Shown here in pieces: positions 34,935-42,716 of a stretch of DNA of 64,000 bases. Source of the DNA: JBCCBV01 sp039033855. Lineage in GTDB: Bacteria; Planctomycetota; Phycisphaerae; Phycisphaerales; Phycisphaeraceae. Position numbers and translations under genes: made by a program. Position 1 is the first letter of the stretch. Each line of letters opens with the position of its first letter. Below the pieces are notes generated by a model. The model saw only the letters and a program-made list of their open reading frames with translations. It made no database searches and had not been told where the DNA came from. The DNA is taken from NCBI GenBank assembly GCA_039033855.1, contig JBCCBV010000011.1, positions 1-64,000 on the forward strand, written 5' to 3'.

Positions 34935-35254
34935 TCACCTGGGACGAGGCGATCCGCCCACGCCCCGCGCGGATGCGGACCTGTTGGCATGCGCCGACTC
35001 GCCGGGGTCGATAAAGCGGCTTTCGGCGAGCCCGGCCAGATACAGCCGGTACGAAACCACACGCAAGCAATCGGCGTCGATGCCTTCGTCCACGGCCTGC
35101 TCAAAGGTCAGCCCACGCTCCGCGGCGTCGAACACCCGCCGTTCACGGTCGGTCAGCTTCGGACGAAACACGTTGCGCGGCAGCCCGCCTCGGGTCAGCA
35201 GCTGCCGTCCGGCCGCCTGACCGGTTGACACCGCGTAGTCGAGCTCGCGCGCGC
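34935..35254 (-). pseudogene. dprA: Out-of-frame C-terminal winged-helix part of dprA
   Basis: After the Rossmann part of dprA, the reading frame shifted by one CG unit at the run 35246-35254 encodes residues that continue DprA sensibly: ELDYAVSTGQAAGRQLL, then LTDRERRVFDAAERGL and VVSYRLYLAGLAESRFID, resembling the DprA winged-helix (DML1-like) domain. The original frame instead ends in a short non-homologous tail. The segment has no start of its own and is interpreted as the broken-off 3' part of the gene, or as reached only by slippage. Confidence 0.6.
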
Positions 35255-36217
35255 CCGGCGAGCCACGGTTTCCAGCATCGCTTCGGTCGATTGCGTCAGA
35301 TCCGCGAGCCCCTCTGCGATCAGTCGGTTGGCCCCTTCGCTGGTGGGCGCGTCGATCGGACCCGGCAGCGCCATCAGGTGACGCCCAACTTCCTGGCGGA
35401 CCACCCGCGCCGCGGTCAGCGCGCCGCTCCCCGGCCCGGCTTCCACCAGCAGCGCGGCGATCGACAAGCCGGCGATGAGATAGTCGCCGTCGATCTGGTT
35501 CATCGGCGTCGGCCCGGTATCCAAAGGCGAAACGCTGACCACCACGCCCCGACCCGACTGGACCACCTTTTGATACAGCCGGTGGTGCGGCCGTCCGTGC
35601 GCTTCCAACCCGGCGCCCAAGGCCACGATGACCCGGCCGCCGGCGTCTAGCGCGGCGCGCGTCGCGGCGTGATCGACCCCGACCTCGCCCCCGGTCACCA
35701 CGGTCAGGCCGTGCCGCGCCGCGGCTACCGCGAATCGCGATGCCTGAGCGAGCCCGTATTTCGACGCCCCAGCCGTGCCGAGAATAGCCACGGCATACCG
35801 GTCGTCTTCCGAGAGTTCGCCCCAAACCCAAAGCAGTTGCGGCTTGGCCGGGCTAGCGCGAAGCAGCTCGGGGTAGACAAGCTCGGATTCATCCAAGCGG
35901 CGGCCGGTCGGCCAGCACAGCTTCGCACCCAGGTCTTCCAGCCGTTTGACCTGCTTGAACACACGCATCCGCACCTCCTCGGAGTCGGCGGCCATGACGG
36001 CCGAGACCAAATCCGGGGCGGCTTCAACGCGTGCGCGATCGTCCGACGCCCGACCGACGGGGCCGAGCATCGCTGTGCAGCAGTCGAGCGCACTCAACCG
36101 CAACTGAAGCATGCGGTCCAATGGCTTGCTGGACATCCCACCGCCGAAGTACAGACCAAGCTGGGCCTGCGTTTCGGTGTCGAATGGGCAATCAGGCTTG
36201 CGTCTTGGCCTGGGCAT
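35195..36217 (-). CDS. dprA: DprA-like DNA processing protein, frameshifted near its 3' end
   Basis: A 340-residue product with an N-terminal SAM-like helical part and a Rossmann fold of the DprA/Smf type: VAILGTAGASKYGLAQASRF, LTVVTGGEVGVDHAA, VIVALGAGLEAHGRPHHRL, DGDYLIAGLSIAALLVEAGP and VRQEVGRHLMALPGP. DprA loads RecA on incoming single strands in transformation. The copy is divergent: the usual RNR before IAGLS is GDY and SGxAxGID is altered. The last 17 or so residues (SSTTRC...) are not DprA-like, while the winged-helix domain follows in another frame, so a frameshift in a CG run probably truncates it. Confidence 0.75.
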   Translation of the reverse strand: MPRPRRKPDCPFDTETQAQLGLYFGGGMSSKPLDRMLQLRLSALDCCTAMLGPVGRASDDRARVEAAPDLVSAVMAADSEEVRMRVFKQVKRLEDLGAKLCWPTGRRLDESELVYPELLRASPAKPQLLWVWGELSEDDRYAVAILGTAGASKYGLAQASRFAVAAARHGLTVVTGGEVGVDHAATRAALDAGGRVIVALGAGLEAHGRPHHRLYQKVVQSGRGVVVSVSPLDTGPTPMNQIDGDYLIAGLSIAALLVEAGPGSGALTAARVVRQEVGRHLMALPGPIDAPTSEGANRLIAEGLADLTQSTEAMLETVARRARASSTTRCQPVRRPDGSC

Positions 36218-36460
36218 GGGGTCCTGACGGGGTCGATGTGCAACGGGTGGGCGCCACGGAGGTCAGCCCTGCGCCGCCAAGGAACCCGTGGCGCGGGTCA
36301 TCTATTTCCACGGACATTCCGCCAAACGGCGTCTTGAACCGGCCCAACCCGACATGCCCGGCAAGAAATCGGCGGGCCCGCCGACGAAACCCCGCTCAAT
36401 CGGCCGATGCACCCCCGGTATGCTCCGACCCTCGATCACCCCGGCCCCCTGCGCACGGCC

Positions 36461-37447
36461 ATGACCCCTCCCACCCCCCCCGAAACCGGGGCCAACCCGC
36501 CCGGCCCCAGTGCGCCCGCCGACCTCGCCCAAGCGGTGCTCGAGCCCGGGCCCGCCACCGCGCTGCTGCGGCGCCACATCGACGACACCCAAACCGTCAC
36601 GGGCTGCCGGATCCTGCCCGGGGGGAGCATCCACCGTGTGGTCGAGTGGTCCACCGGCCAAGACGCCGCGCCGCTGGTCGCCAAAGTCCACGCCAAACGC
36701 TCGGCCGACAGCTTCGAGCGCGAGGCTCAAGCCTTGTGGCTGTTCCGCCAGCGCGCCAACCTGCCGGCGCCCGAACCGCTGGGCGTGATCCGCGACGACC
36801 CGGACTTTCCCGGGGCCGGCCTGGTGATGACACGCACCCCCGGCGGCCCGGTGTCGAGCGCACGGCTGTCGCGACGCGGCGCCGCCGTCTTTGAAGACCA
36901 ACTCGCCGACATGGCGCTGAACATGCACGCGGTGCACGGCGCCGGGTACGGCTCGCCCCTCGACGACGACCTGCAATCCGACTGGCGGGCCGTATACACC
37001 CCCGCCTTCGAGCGTGCCTACACCCGCGTGCGCGACCAGGTCTCCTCCGCGGCCCGGTGGGCGCTCGACGACCTGATCAAACGCTTGCCCAGCCTGATCC
37101 CCGCGAAACCCACCCCGCAACTGGTGCACGGCGACCTGTGGGCCAACAACATCCTCGTCGACGACGCGCACCCCGACCGGCCGGTCATCACCGGGCTCAT
37201 CGACCCCAGCCCGCTGTTCGCGGACGTCGAATACGAACTCGCCTACCTGCAACTATTCAAGACCGTTGGCGACCGGTTCTTCGAGCGCTACAACCAGAAG
37301 CGGCCCATCCGCGTCGGCTTCCATCGACGGCGTGAGATCTACTGGCTGGGCACGATGCTCGAACACGTCGACCGCTTCGGCGACCAGCGGCTGGCCTCGA
37401 TCGAAGAGCTCGCCCGACGGGCGTGGTGGTACGCCTCGCGCGACTAA
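36461..37447 (+). CDS. Fructosamine kinase / ketosamine-3-kinase family protein
   Basis: A 328-residue kinase of the aminoglycoside-phosphotransferase-like fold. The N lobe has ILPGGSIHRVVEW and the nucleotide-binding Lys in LVAKVHAKRSAD. The catalytic loop is VHGDLWANNIL (HGDxxxxN), and the metal-binding Asp is in GLIDPSPLFADVEYELAYL. This pattern is that of fructosamine-3-kinases, which phosphorylate glycated amines so that they fall off proteins. ATG at 36461 is preferred to one 18 codons upstream. A 3' copy of this gene, truncated and with a mutated HGD, occurs at 62864-63472. The 243 bp before it hold nothing recognisable except one 9-bp inverted repeat (36251-36259 and 36286-36294). Confidence 0.85.
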   Translation: MTPPTPPETGANPPGPSAPADLAQAVLEPGPATALLRRHIDDTQTVTGCRILPGGSIHRVVEWSTGQDAAPLVAKVHAKRSADSFEREAQALWLFRQRANLPAPEPLGVIRDDPDFPGAGLVMTRTPGGPVSSARLSRRGAAVFEDQLADMALNMHAVHGAGYGSPLDDDLQSDWRAVYTPAFERAYTRVRDQVSSAARWALDDLIKRLPSLIPAKPTPQLVHGDLWANNILVDDAHPDRPVITGLIDPSPLFADVEYELAYLQLFKTVGDRFFERYNQKRPIRVGFHRRREIYWLGTMLEHVDRFGDQRLASIEELARRAWWYASRD

Positions 37448-37462
37448 GAACATGCAAGCCCA

Positions 37463-38641
37463 TCACTTTGTGGGCCGTGCTCCCGAAGCCTCGGCGCACA
37501 GCAGCACCCAAGACTTGCCCCGCCCGGTTTCCGCCTGCAGCAATCGGCCCGCCACCGCGCGGGCTCGGAGGTCAAACCACGCCGCCCATTCGAATAGCGG
37601 GATAGCGCGCCGCGAGTCGTACGCCCTGCCCGGCTGGTACTGCGCGATTCCGGCTTCGGCCCGTCGGCGGTCGAGTTCCACCGTGGTGCCCACCCACTCG
37701 CGATGCGTCTTCTCGCCTACGGCATAGGGAAAAACGTAACGCACCGAGCCTTGGATTGACGCCCCGTCGGCCGACCGCCAGGCGTACAGGTCACGGCCGA
37801 CATCGCCGAGCAAGACCGCCGCTTCCATCGCCGACTTCAGCCCGCTGCCGTGGTAACTCAGCGAGTCGCGCTGCCGCAGGTCCAGGCTCTCGCCGTTGGC
37901 CCGCAGGCCTTCGGAAACGTATCGCTGGATCGCGCCACGGCAAGCGTGTCGCCAATCTGGACGGTCCAGGATCAACGCAACACAGGCCAGCAGGCGCACA
38001 CGCTTGACAAAACGGTTGTCGGTCTGGCCGGCCTCGACCACACCTTGCGCATGCAGTTCGCCAAGTTGCTCGGCCCACGCATCGACCTCCGCTTGCGCGG
38101 CCGGTTCGAAGGCGTTGCGCAGCGACGCATACGCCACCAGCAGCGGGAAGAGCTTGTTCTCGTTGACATCGTTCCCGGTCGGCCGGTACGTGACGGCCCA
38201 AGCGTAAATCCAACTATGGAGCGCCCGCGCCGCCTCGGGGTCTTCGGTGGCTTGCCAGTACCGAAGCACCGTCGCCGCCTCGCCCATCTGAGACAAGTGC
38301 CGAACGCTTTCTATCCGCCGAGGGTCGGTGTTGAGCAAACCCTCGTAATGGATCACCGCAATGGGACGCGGTGCGGCGCTCAGCCACGGCCGGGCCTGAT
38401 TCTGCAAAGCCTCCGCAATGGCGGCGTATTCCTGGTTATGGGTAATCCGTTCACGCAACACGGTGCGCGCTTCAACGCCAAGCCAAGGCGTGGGGGGGAT
38501 GTGGAACTCGCCCGGATCGGGTCTCGATGGCGCTTGCCCAGGCGCCGCGGGTTGTGCGCACGACGCAGCGAAAGCGCAACCCAGCAAGAGGCTAAACGCC
38601 ACGGCCCACTCACCCCGGCCGAAACGGCGACGCAAGCTCAT
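37463..38641 (-). CDS. Alginate lyase family lipoprotein (PL38-like)
   Basis: A 392-residue exported protein. The signal region (SLLLGCAFAASCAQP) contains two possible lipobox cysteines, so it is probably a lipoprotein. The rest is an alpha/alpha toroid of the Pfam Alginate_lyase type: TGNDVNENKLFPLLVAYASL, DNRFVKRVRLLA, and RDSLSYHGSGLKSAMEA are characteristic. Relatives cut alginate or beta-1,4-glucuronan by beta-elimination. The ATG has AGGGAG about 9 nt upstream. It is the last gene of the minus-strand run that contains the sugar permeases, 36 bp after the MalG-like gene, and its end lies 15 bp from the stop of the kinase gene on the other strand. Confidence 0.8.
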   Translation of the reverse strand: MSLRRRFGRGEWAVAFSLLLGCAFAASCAQPAAPGQAPSRPDPGEFHIPPTPWLGVEARTVLRERITHNQEYAAIAEALQNQARPWLSAAPRPIAVIHYEGLLNTDPRRIESVRHLSQMGEAATVLRYWQATEDPEAARALHSWIYAWAVTYRPTGNDVNENKLFPLLVAYASLRNAFEPAAQAEVDAWAEQLGELHAQGVVEAGQTDNRFVKRVRLLACVALILDRPDWRHACRGAIQRYVSEGLRANGESLDLRQRDSLSYHGSGLKSAMEAAVLLGDVGRDLYAWRSADGASIQGSVRYVFPYAVGEKTHREWVGTTVELDRRRAEAGIAQYQPGRAYDSRRAIPLFEWAAWFDLRARAVAGRLLQAETGRGKSWVLLCAEASGARPTK

Positions 38642-38677
38642 CGGCCAAGCTCCCTGCGGAATCGCTGCGGCATCGAT

Positions 38678-39538
38678 TTATCCCTTTACCGCGCCGAGTT
38701 GGATGCCCTTGACCAGCTGTTTTTGCAACAGAACGAACACGATGACCATCGGTACGACCGACATCGTTACCGCCGCCATGAGCAGGTGCGTCGATTGCCC
38801 GGCGCTCGAATCGAAGGCCAGCAAGCCGATCGGCAGGGTGTACTTGTGCTCGCTCTTGAGCATGACCAGCGGCCAGAAGAACGAGTTGTACGTCCCCATG
38901 AAGGTAAAGATGCCCAGCGTCACCAGCCCCGGGCGCGACAACGGCAGGATGACGTCCCAGAACAGCCGCCACTTGGACGCGCCGTCGATCTCGGCCGCCT
39001 CGTCTAAGGAAGCGGGGATCGACAGCATGAACTGTCGGAGCAGGAAGGTGCCGAACGCCGTGAACGCGGCGGGCAGGATTAGCCCGGAAAGCGTATCCAC
39101 CAGGCCGAGGTAAATCATGATCTGAAAGTTCGGCACCATCATCACCAGGCCGGGCAGCATCATGGTGGACAGGTAAAGCAGGAAGACGGTGTCGCGTCCG
39201 CGCCACTTCAGGCGGGCAAAGGAAAACGCCGCCAAGGCCGAGGTCACGATCTGCAGAAACGTCACGCAGCTCGCCACAAATACGCTGTTGACGTAGAAGC
39301 GGATGAACGGGATCTCTTCCAGCACCTGCGCGTAGTTGCCCCACTGGAAGCCGCGCTCGCCCGGAAGCCACGACTCAAGCCCCACCTCGGACAGGTGCTT
39401 CAGGCTGGTCATCACCATCCATACGAACGGCAGGAACAGGCAGAACGCCACGACCGTCAAAACGATGTGCAGCGCCGAGGCGCCCGCGGTTTTGCGCAGG
39501 TCGGCGTGCAGCCGGGCGCGGGGGTCAGTCGTCGGCAT
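38678..39538 (-). CDS. Carbohydrate ABC transporter permease, MalG type
   Basis: A 286-residue inner-membrane permease with six predicted helices and the ATPase-docking EAA loop EAAEIDGASKWRLFWDVILP. The first helix is LHIVLTVVAFCLFLPFVWMV and the periplasmic segment ENYAQVLEEIPFIRFYVNS-like sequence follows (WGNYAQVLEEIPFIRFYVNS). It pairs with the larger MalF-like permease, whose gene it overlaps by 14 bp. Substrate is probably an oligo-uronate or xylo-oligosaccharide, inferred only from the surrounding lyases and xylanase. No sugar-type ATPase (MsmK/UgpC) gene occurs in the window. Confidence 0.92.
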   Translation of the reverse strand: MPTTDPRARLHADLRKTAGASALHIVLTVVAFCLFLPFVWMVMTSLKHLSEVGLESWLPGERGFQWGNYAQVLEEIPFIRFYVNSVFVASCVTFLQIVTSALAAFSFARLKWRGRDTVFLLYLSTMMLPGLVMMVPNFQIMIYLGLVDTLSGLILPAAFTAFGTFLLRQFMLSIPASLDEAAEIDGASKWRLFWDVILPLSRPGLVTLGIFTFMGTYNSFFWPLVMLKSEHKYTLPIGLLAFDSSAGQSTHLLMAAVTMSVVPMVIVFVLLQKQLVKGIQLGAVKG

Positions 39539-41024
39539 AGCCGCCACCAAACTTCCAGTTGAACAGGGTCACCACGAACACCAGCAGGAACAGCGCCCAG
39601 GCAACGGCCGACGCGAAGCCAAGGCGCCCGGTCTCGAAGCCCTCTTGATAAACGAAGTAGCTGAGCGTAGTCGTGGCCCCCGCCGGCCCGCCCTCGGTCA
39701 TCACGCGGGCCATCTCGAACCCGCCTTGTAGGCCGTGGATGGTGGCCATCACCACGATGAAGAACGTGGTGGGCGCGAGCTGCGGCCAGGTGACGTGCCA
39801 GAACCGGTCGAACGGCCGGGCGCCATCAATGTCGGCCGCTTCATAAAGCGCCGGCGGCACGTTGGTCAGCGCCGCGATGTACAGCAGCATGTTGTTCGAG
39901 CCCATCGCCGCCCAGAACGCCATCACCATGAGCGCGGGCTTGGCGTAGCTGTAGTTGTTCAGCCAGCCCGGCGGTTCGAGCCCGTCCGCCGCCATCGCGG
40001 GCAGCCGGCCGAGCGCAATCACCAGCCCCAGGCAGATCAACTGCCCCGTCATCGCCAGCGTCGCCAGCATGAACGCCGAACCAAACCCGTCGGCCGAGCG
40101 CCCGGGGAAGCGGTCTTGCGCCCTGGCCGCGCGCAGCCCGTGGACAAGCGCCACGCCGCCGGCGCCGATCGGCAGCAGCCACCCGGCAGCCCCGGGCAAG
40201 CCCGCCTGCCACAACACGGCCCACGGGACACTCAACAGCGCCAACGGCATCGCCGCGGCGCCCAGACCAAGGTCGCCGTCGAGCCACATCCGTTTCATCC
40301 GACCGAGCGCAAAGCTCAGCAGCCACAGCATGCCCAGCCCGGCCAGCCATGGCAGCGCCCCAACCACCGGCGCAGGGGCCGTATTCACGGCCGACGCCAG
40401 CGCGCCAAGCGCGGGGTCGAGGGCTTGGTTAATCGGCCCGGTCTCCTTGCTGTAGAGCTTCTTCCACAAGATAAACGTCGCCACGCCGGCCACGAAATGC
40501 GGCGTATAGAACAGCGTGCGGTAGAAGGTTTGCCCGAGGGTGACGCCCCCAACCAAGATGCCGCCCGCCACGCCGGTCAGCAGCAACACCATCGCGGCGC
40601 CGCCCATGCCCAGCACCGCCATGACCGCGCACCCGGCGACGAGCCCCGCCCCCGCGAGCAACCACAGGTACCGCCGACCTCCCCCCGCGCGCAGGTCGCG
40701 GCTTAATAGCATGGCCGCAAACAGCGAACCCGCTACGGAAACGGGGATCCCCATCATCAAAAACAGCGTGTTGCCCAGGAAACGGAAGAACTTGCTGTCG
40801 AGCGAGAACGACTCTCCCGCGGTCGCCATCTCCTCGAAGTTGTCGGTTCCCACAAACTCGATCGACGCGTCCGGCTTAAACCGGTTGTGCTGGGTGAGGT
40901 CCCAATTGGTGAACGCCATGGTCAGGCTGAACACCACAGGAAAAACCGTGAACGTCAACACGCCCACGATGTTGGGCGCCAGGAACGCCAGCCCCGTCAG
41001 CACCGGTCGTCGGCGTCGGCTCAA
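39525..41024 (-). CDS. Carbohydrate ABC transporter permease, MalF type, with membrane insertions
   Basis: A 499-residue permease, versus about 300 for the usual family. The standard parts are all present: first helix TGLAFLAPNIVGVLTFTVFP, TFYRTLFYTPHFVAGVATFI, LYIAALTNVPPALYEAADID and the EAA loop ending FDRFWHVTWPQLAP. Two extra stretches are inserted: about residues 113-163 (Gly/Ala-rich, two helices) and about 207-350 (four helices such as PLALLSVPWAVLWQ). The start is a TTG that overlaps the stop of the binding-protein gene (TTGA). It forms the importer with the MalG-like protein downstream. Confidence 0.9.
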   Translation of the reverse strand: MSRRRRPVLTGLAFLAPNIVGVLTFTVFPVVFSLTMAFTNWDLTQHNRFKPDASIEFVGTDNFEEMATAGESFSLDSKFFRFLGNTLFLMMGIPVSVAGSLFAAMLLSRDLRAGGGRRYLWLLAGAGLVAGCAVMAVLGMGGAAMVLLLTGVAGGILVGGVTLGQTFYRTLFYTPHFVAGVATFILWKKLYSKETGPINQALDPALGALASAVNTAPAPVVGALPWLAGLGMLWLLSFALGRMKRMWLDGDLGLGAAAMPLALLSVPWAVLWQAGLPGAAGWLLPIGAGGVALVHGLRAARAQDRFPGRSADGFGSAFMLATLAMTGQLICLGLVIALGRLPAMAADGLEPPGWLNNYSYAKPALMVMAFWAAMGSNNMLLYIAALTNVPPALYEAADIDGARPFDRFWHVTWPQLAPTTFFIVVMATIHGLQGGFEMARVMTEGGPAGATTTLSYFVYQEGFETGRLGFASAVAWALFLLVFVVTLFNWKFGGGYADD

Positions 41025-42715
41025 GCGGAGCCCCCGACCGCCGGGTTGGCCAGTTCGCTGATGTCCGACTCGATGCTCACCGGCTCTGGTGCCGTCAGCC
41101 GATCTGTATGCCCGTAGTACGCCCGCAGAAAGGGGTTCAGCACCCAGTTTTCGGGGATGCGCTCGCCCTTGGCTTTGCGCGCATCGATTCTCTCCTGGAG
41201 AGAAAGTCTCCTGTCGTACTCGGGCCTTAAGCCGGGCTTGCGGGCAATCTCTCGGCGGATCTCCTGGTCGATCACCGCCGCGGTCCGCGCCGCCGCTTGA
41301 GCGCTCGTCAACCGGCCGATGAGGAACTCGTCGCGCACAAACTCGACCTCACGCACCACCACGGTCGGCAGCACAAACGGGCTGTACTCATTGGCCACGG
41401 CAAGCGACAGCGCCGCCTCCGCGGCCACGCCATGCACGCCCCACTCCTTGGGGTGGTCGGGCGGCCGCAGATACGCCGTGTCCTGGGTGAACGCCGGGTT
41501 CGGCGGCAGCGCGTCGGCGCTATCGACGATCATCCGGTTGTACCCCTCGCTCGTGAGGTAAGCCAGGAAGAGCTTGGCCAGTTCGGGGTGCTCGGAGCCT
41601 TTGTAGATCGTGGCCAAACGCGACTCGGCATTCGTGTTCGGAAAACCACCGTGGGGGATCTCGACGGCCGCGAACTCGCCGAGCGCTTCAAACGCGCGGA
41701 ATTGGAGCAGGAAATACCGACCACCCAACACCATGGCGTAATTACCGGCTCCGAATAGCTGGAGCTTGGCGCCCTTGTAACCTTGCGACACCGAGAACGA
41801 ATCTTCATCGTCCGGCGTGGGCAGGATGTTCAGGTCGTACATCCACCGCCAGGCCAGGTCGAGCATCTCGGCATAGCCCGGGTCGTCGAGCGTTGACGCC
41901 GTCATCGTTTCATTGAAGACCGAGACCCCCAAGCTCCGGGCCACGATCTCGAACGGCATGCGGTCGAGGAAGAACACCTGACGCCGCTCTCCGGCGCGGT
42001 TGGCCGCGGCGCAAAACGCCACGCCGAGCGACTCAAACTCTTCGAGCGTCCACCGCTTTGGCGGAGCCGGTATTGCGTTGTCCTCAAACAGCCTTGGGTT
42101 CACCCAAAGGAAGTCGGAGTTCGCGTTGCAAGGAAACGCAAACTGCCGGCCGTCGATGGTGATCTCCGGCGCGAGCGAGGGGTACGTTTGATCGACACCA
42201 AATCCCATTGCGTTGGCATCCTCGGTCAGGTCGACCAAAACACCCATCGACTCGAACTTGCGCAGCCCACTGCCAAACAGCACGTCCATCACGTCGCCCC
42301 CGACGCCGGACACCGACTGGATGGTTTGCTTGACGTCATCGCTGTTGGCCGTGTCGATCCGCATCTCCAGTAACGGCACGAGAACGATTGCGGGCAGCAG
42401 CGATGTGTCCGGCGATTCCTTGTCGAGCAGCCGCCCGAGCTCAGGCTGCGCAGCGACCATGTCGTCCAGCAAGGTAGGGGCCAACCCGTCCAACAGGTCT
42501 TGCAACTCTTGCGCCGTGGTGACGCGAACTTCGGTGCAATGGCCGTTGGCGATCAACCAGCGGTGGAAGCCCGCGACCTGATCCGCTCGGGCAGGGTTGC
42601 GGTCGGTCACCCAGTAGAGCACGGGCACGTCGGAGCCGAGGTCGGGATAGCTCGCGCGGATGGCCAGGCCGGACACGCCCAACACAATCGCGATGCACGC
42701 GAAGAGGTACTTCAT
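41021..42715 (-). CDS. ABC transporter substrate-binding protein, family 1-like
   Basis: A 564-residue extracytoplasmic solute-binding protein. The N terminus (KYLFACIAIVLGVSGLAI) is a signal or membrane anchor without a lipobox Cys. The body resembles extracellular solute-binding family 1: VLYWVTDRNPARADQV, DVMDVLFGSGLRKFESMGVL, GRQFAFPCNANSDFLWVNP, KRWTLEEFESL and YAMVLGGRYFLLQFR. A C-terminal extension of about 70 residues (QEIRREIARKPGLRPEYDRR onwards) is not usual in the family. It starts 1 bp after the lyase gene stop and overlaps the permease gene by 4 bp, so it belongs to the same transcript. Confidence 0.88.
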   Translation of the reverse strand: MKYLFACIAIVLGVSGLAIRASYPDLGSDVPVLYWVTDRNPARADQVAGFHRWLIANGHCTEVRVTTAQELQDLLDGLAPTLLDDMVAAQPELGRLLDKESPDTSLLPAIVLVPLLEMRIDTANSDDVKQTIQSVSGVGGDVMDVLFGSGLRKFESMGVLVDLTEDANAMGFGVDQTYPSLAPEITIDGRQFAFPCNANSDFLWVNPRLFEDNAIPAPPKRWTLEEFESLGVAFCAAANRAGERRQVFFLDRMPFEIVARSLGVSVFNETMTASTLDDPGYAEMLDLAWRWMYDLNILPTPDDEDSFSVSQGYKGAKLQLFGAGNYAMVLGGRYFLLQFRAFEALGEFAAVEIPHGGFPNTNAESRLATIYKGSEHPELAKLFLAYLTSEGYNRMIVDSADALPPNPAFTQDTAYLRPPDHPKEWGVHGVAAEAALSLAVANEYSPFVLPTVVVREVEFVRDEFLIGRLTSAQAAARTAAVIDQEIRREIARKPGLRPEYDRRLSLQERIDARKAKGERIPENWVLNPFLRAYYGHTDRLTAPEPVSIESDISELANPAVGGSA

Positions 42716-42716
42716 C

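Noticed and set aside
34789..35070. Open frame on the minus strand across tRNA-Ala, with an ALSQLSYSPK-like end
   Set aside because: It is the usual false frame produced by reading through a tRNA gene and overlaps the frame-shifted end of dprA; no homology or start signal supports it.
36251..36294. 9-bp inverted repeat GCGCCACGG/CCGTGGCGC before the kinase gene
   Set aside because: Loop of 26 nt and position between divergent genes do not fit a terminator or a typical operator; could be chance in GC-rich DNA.
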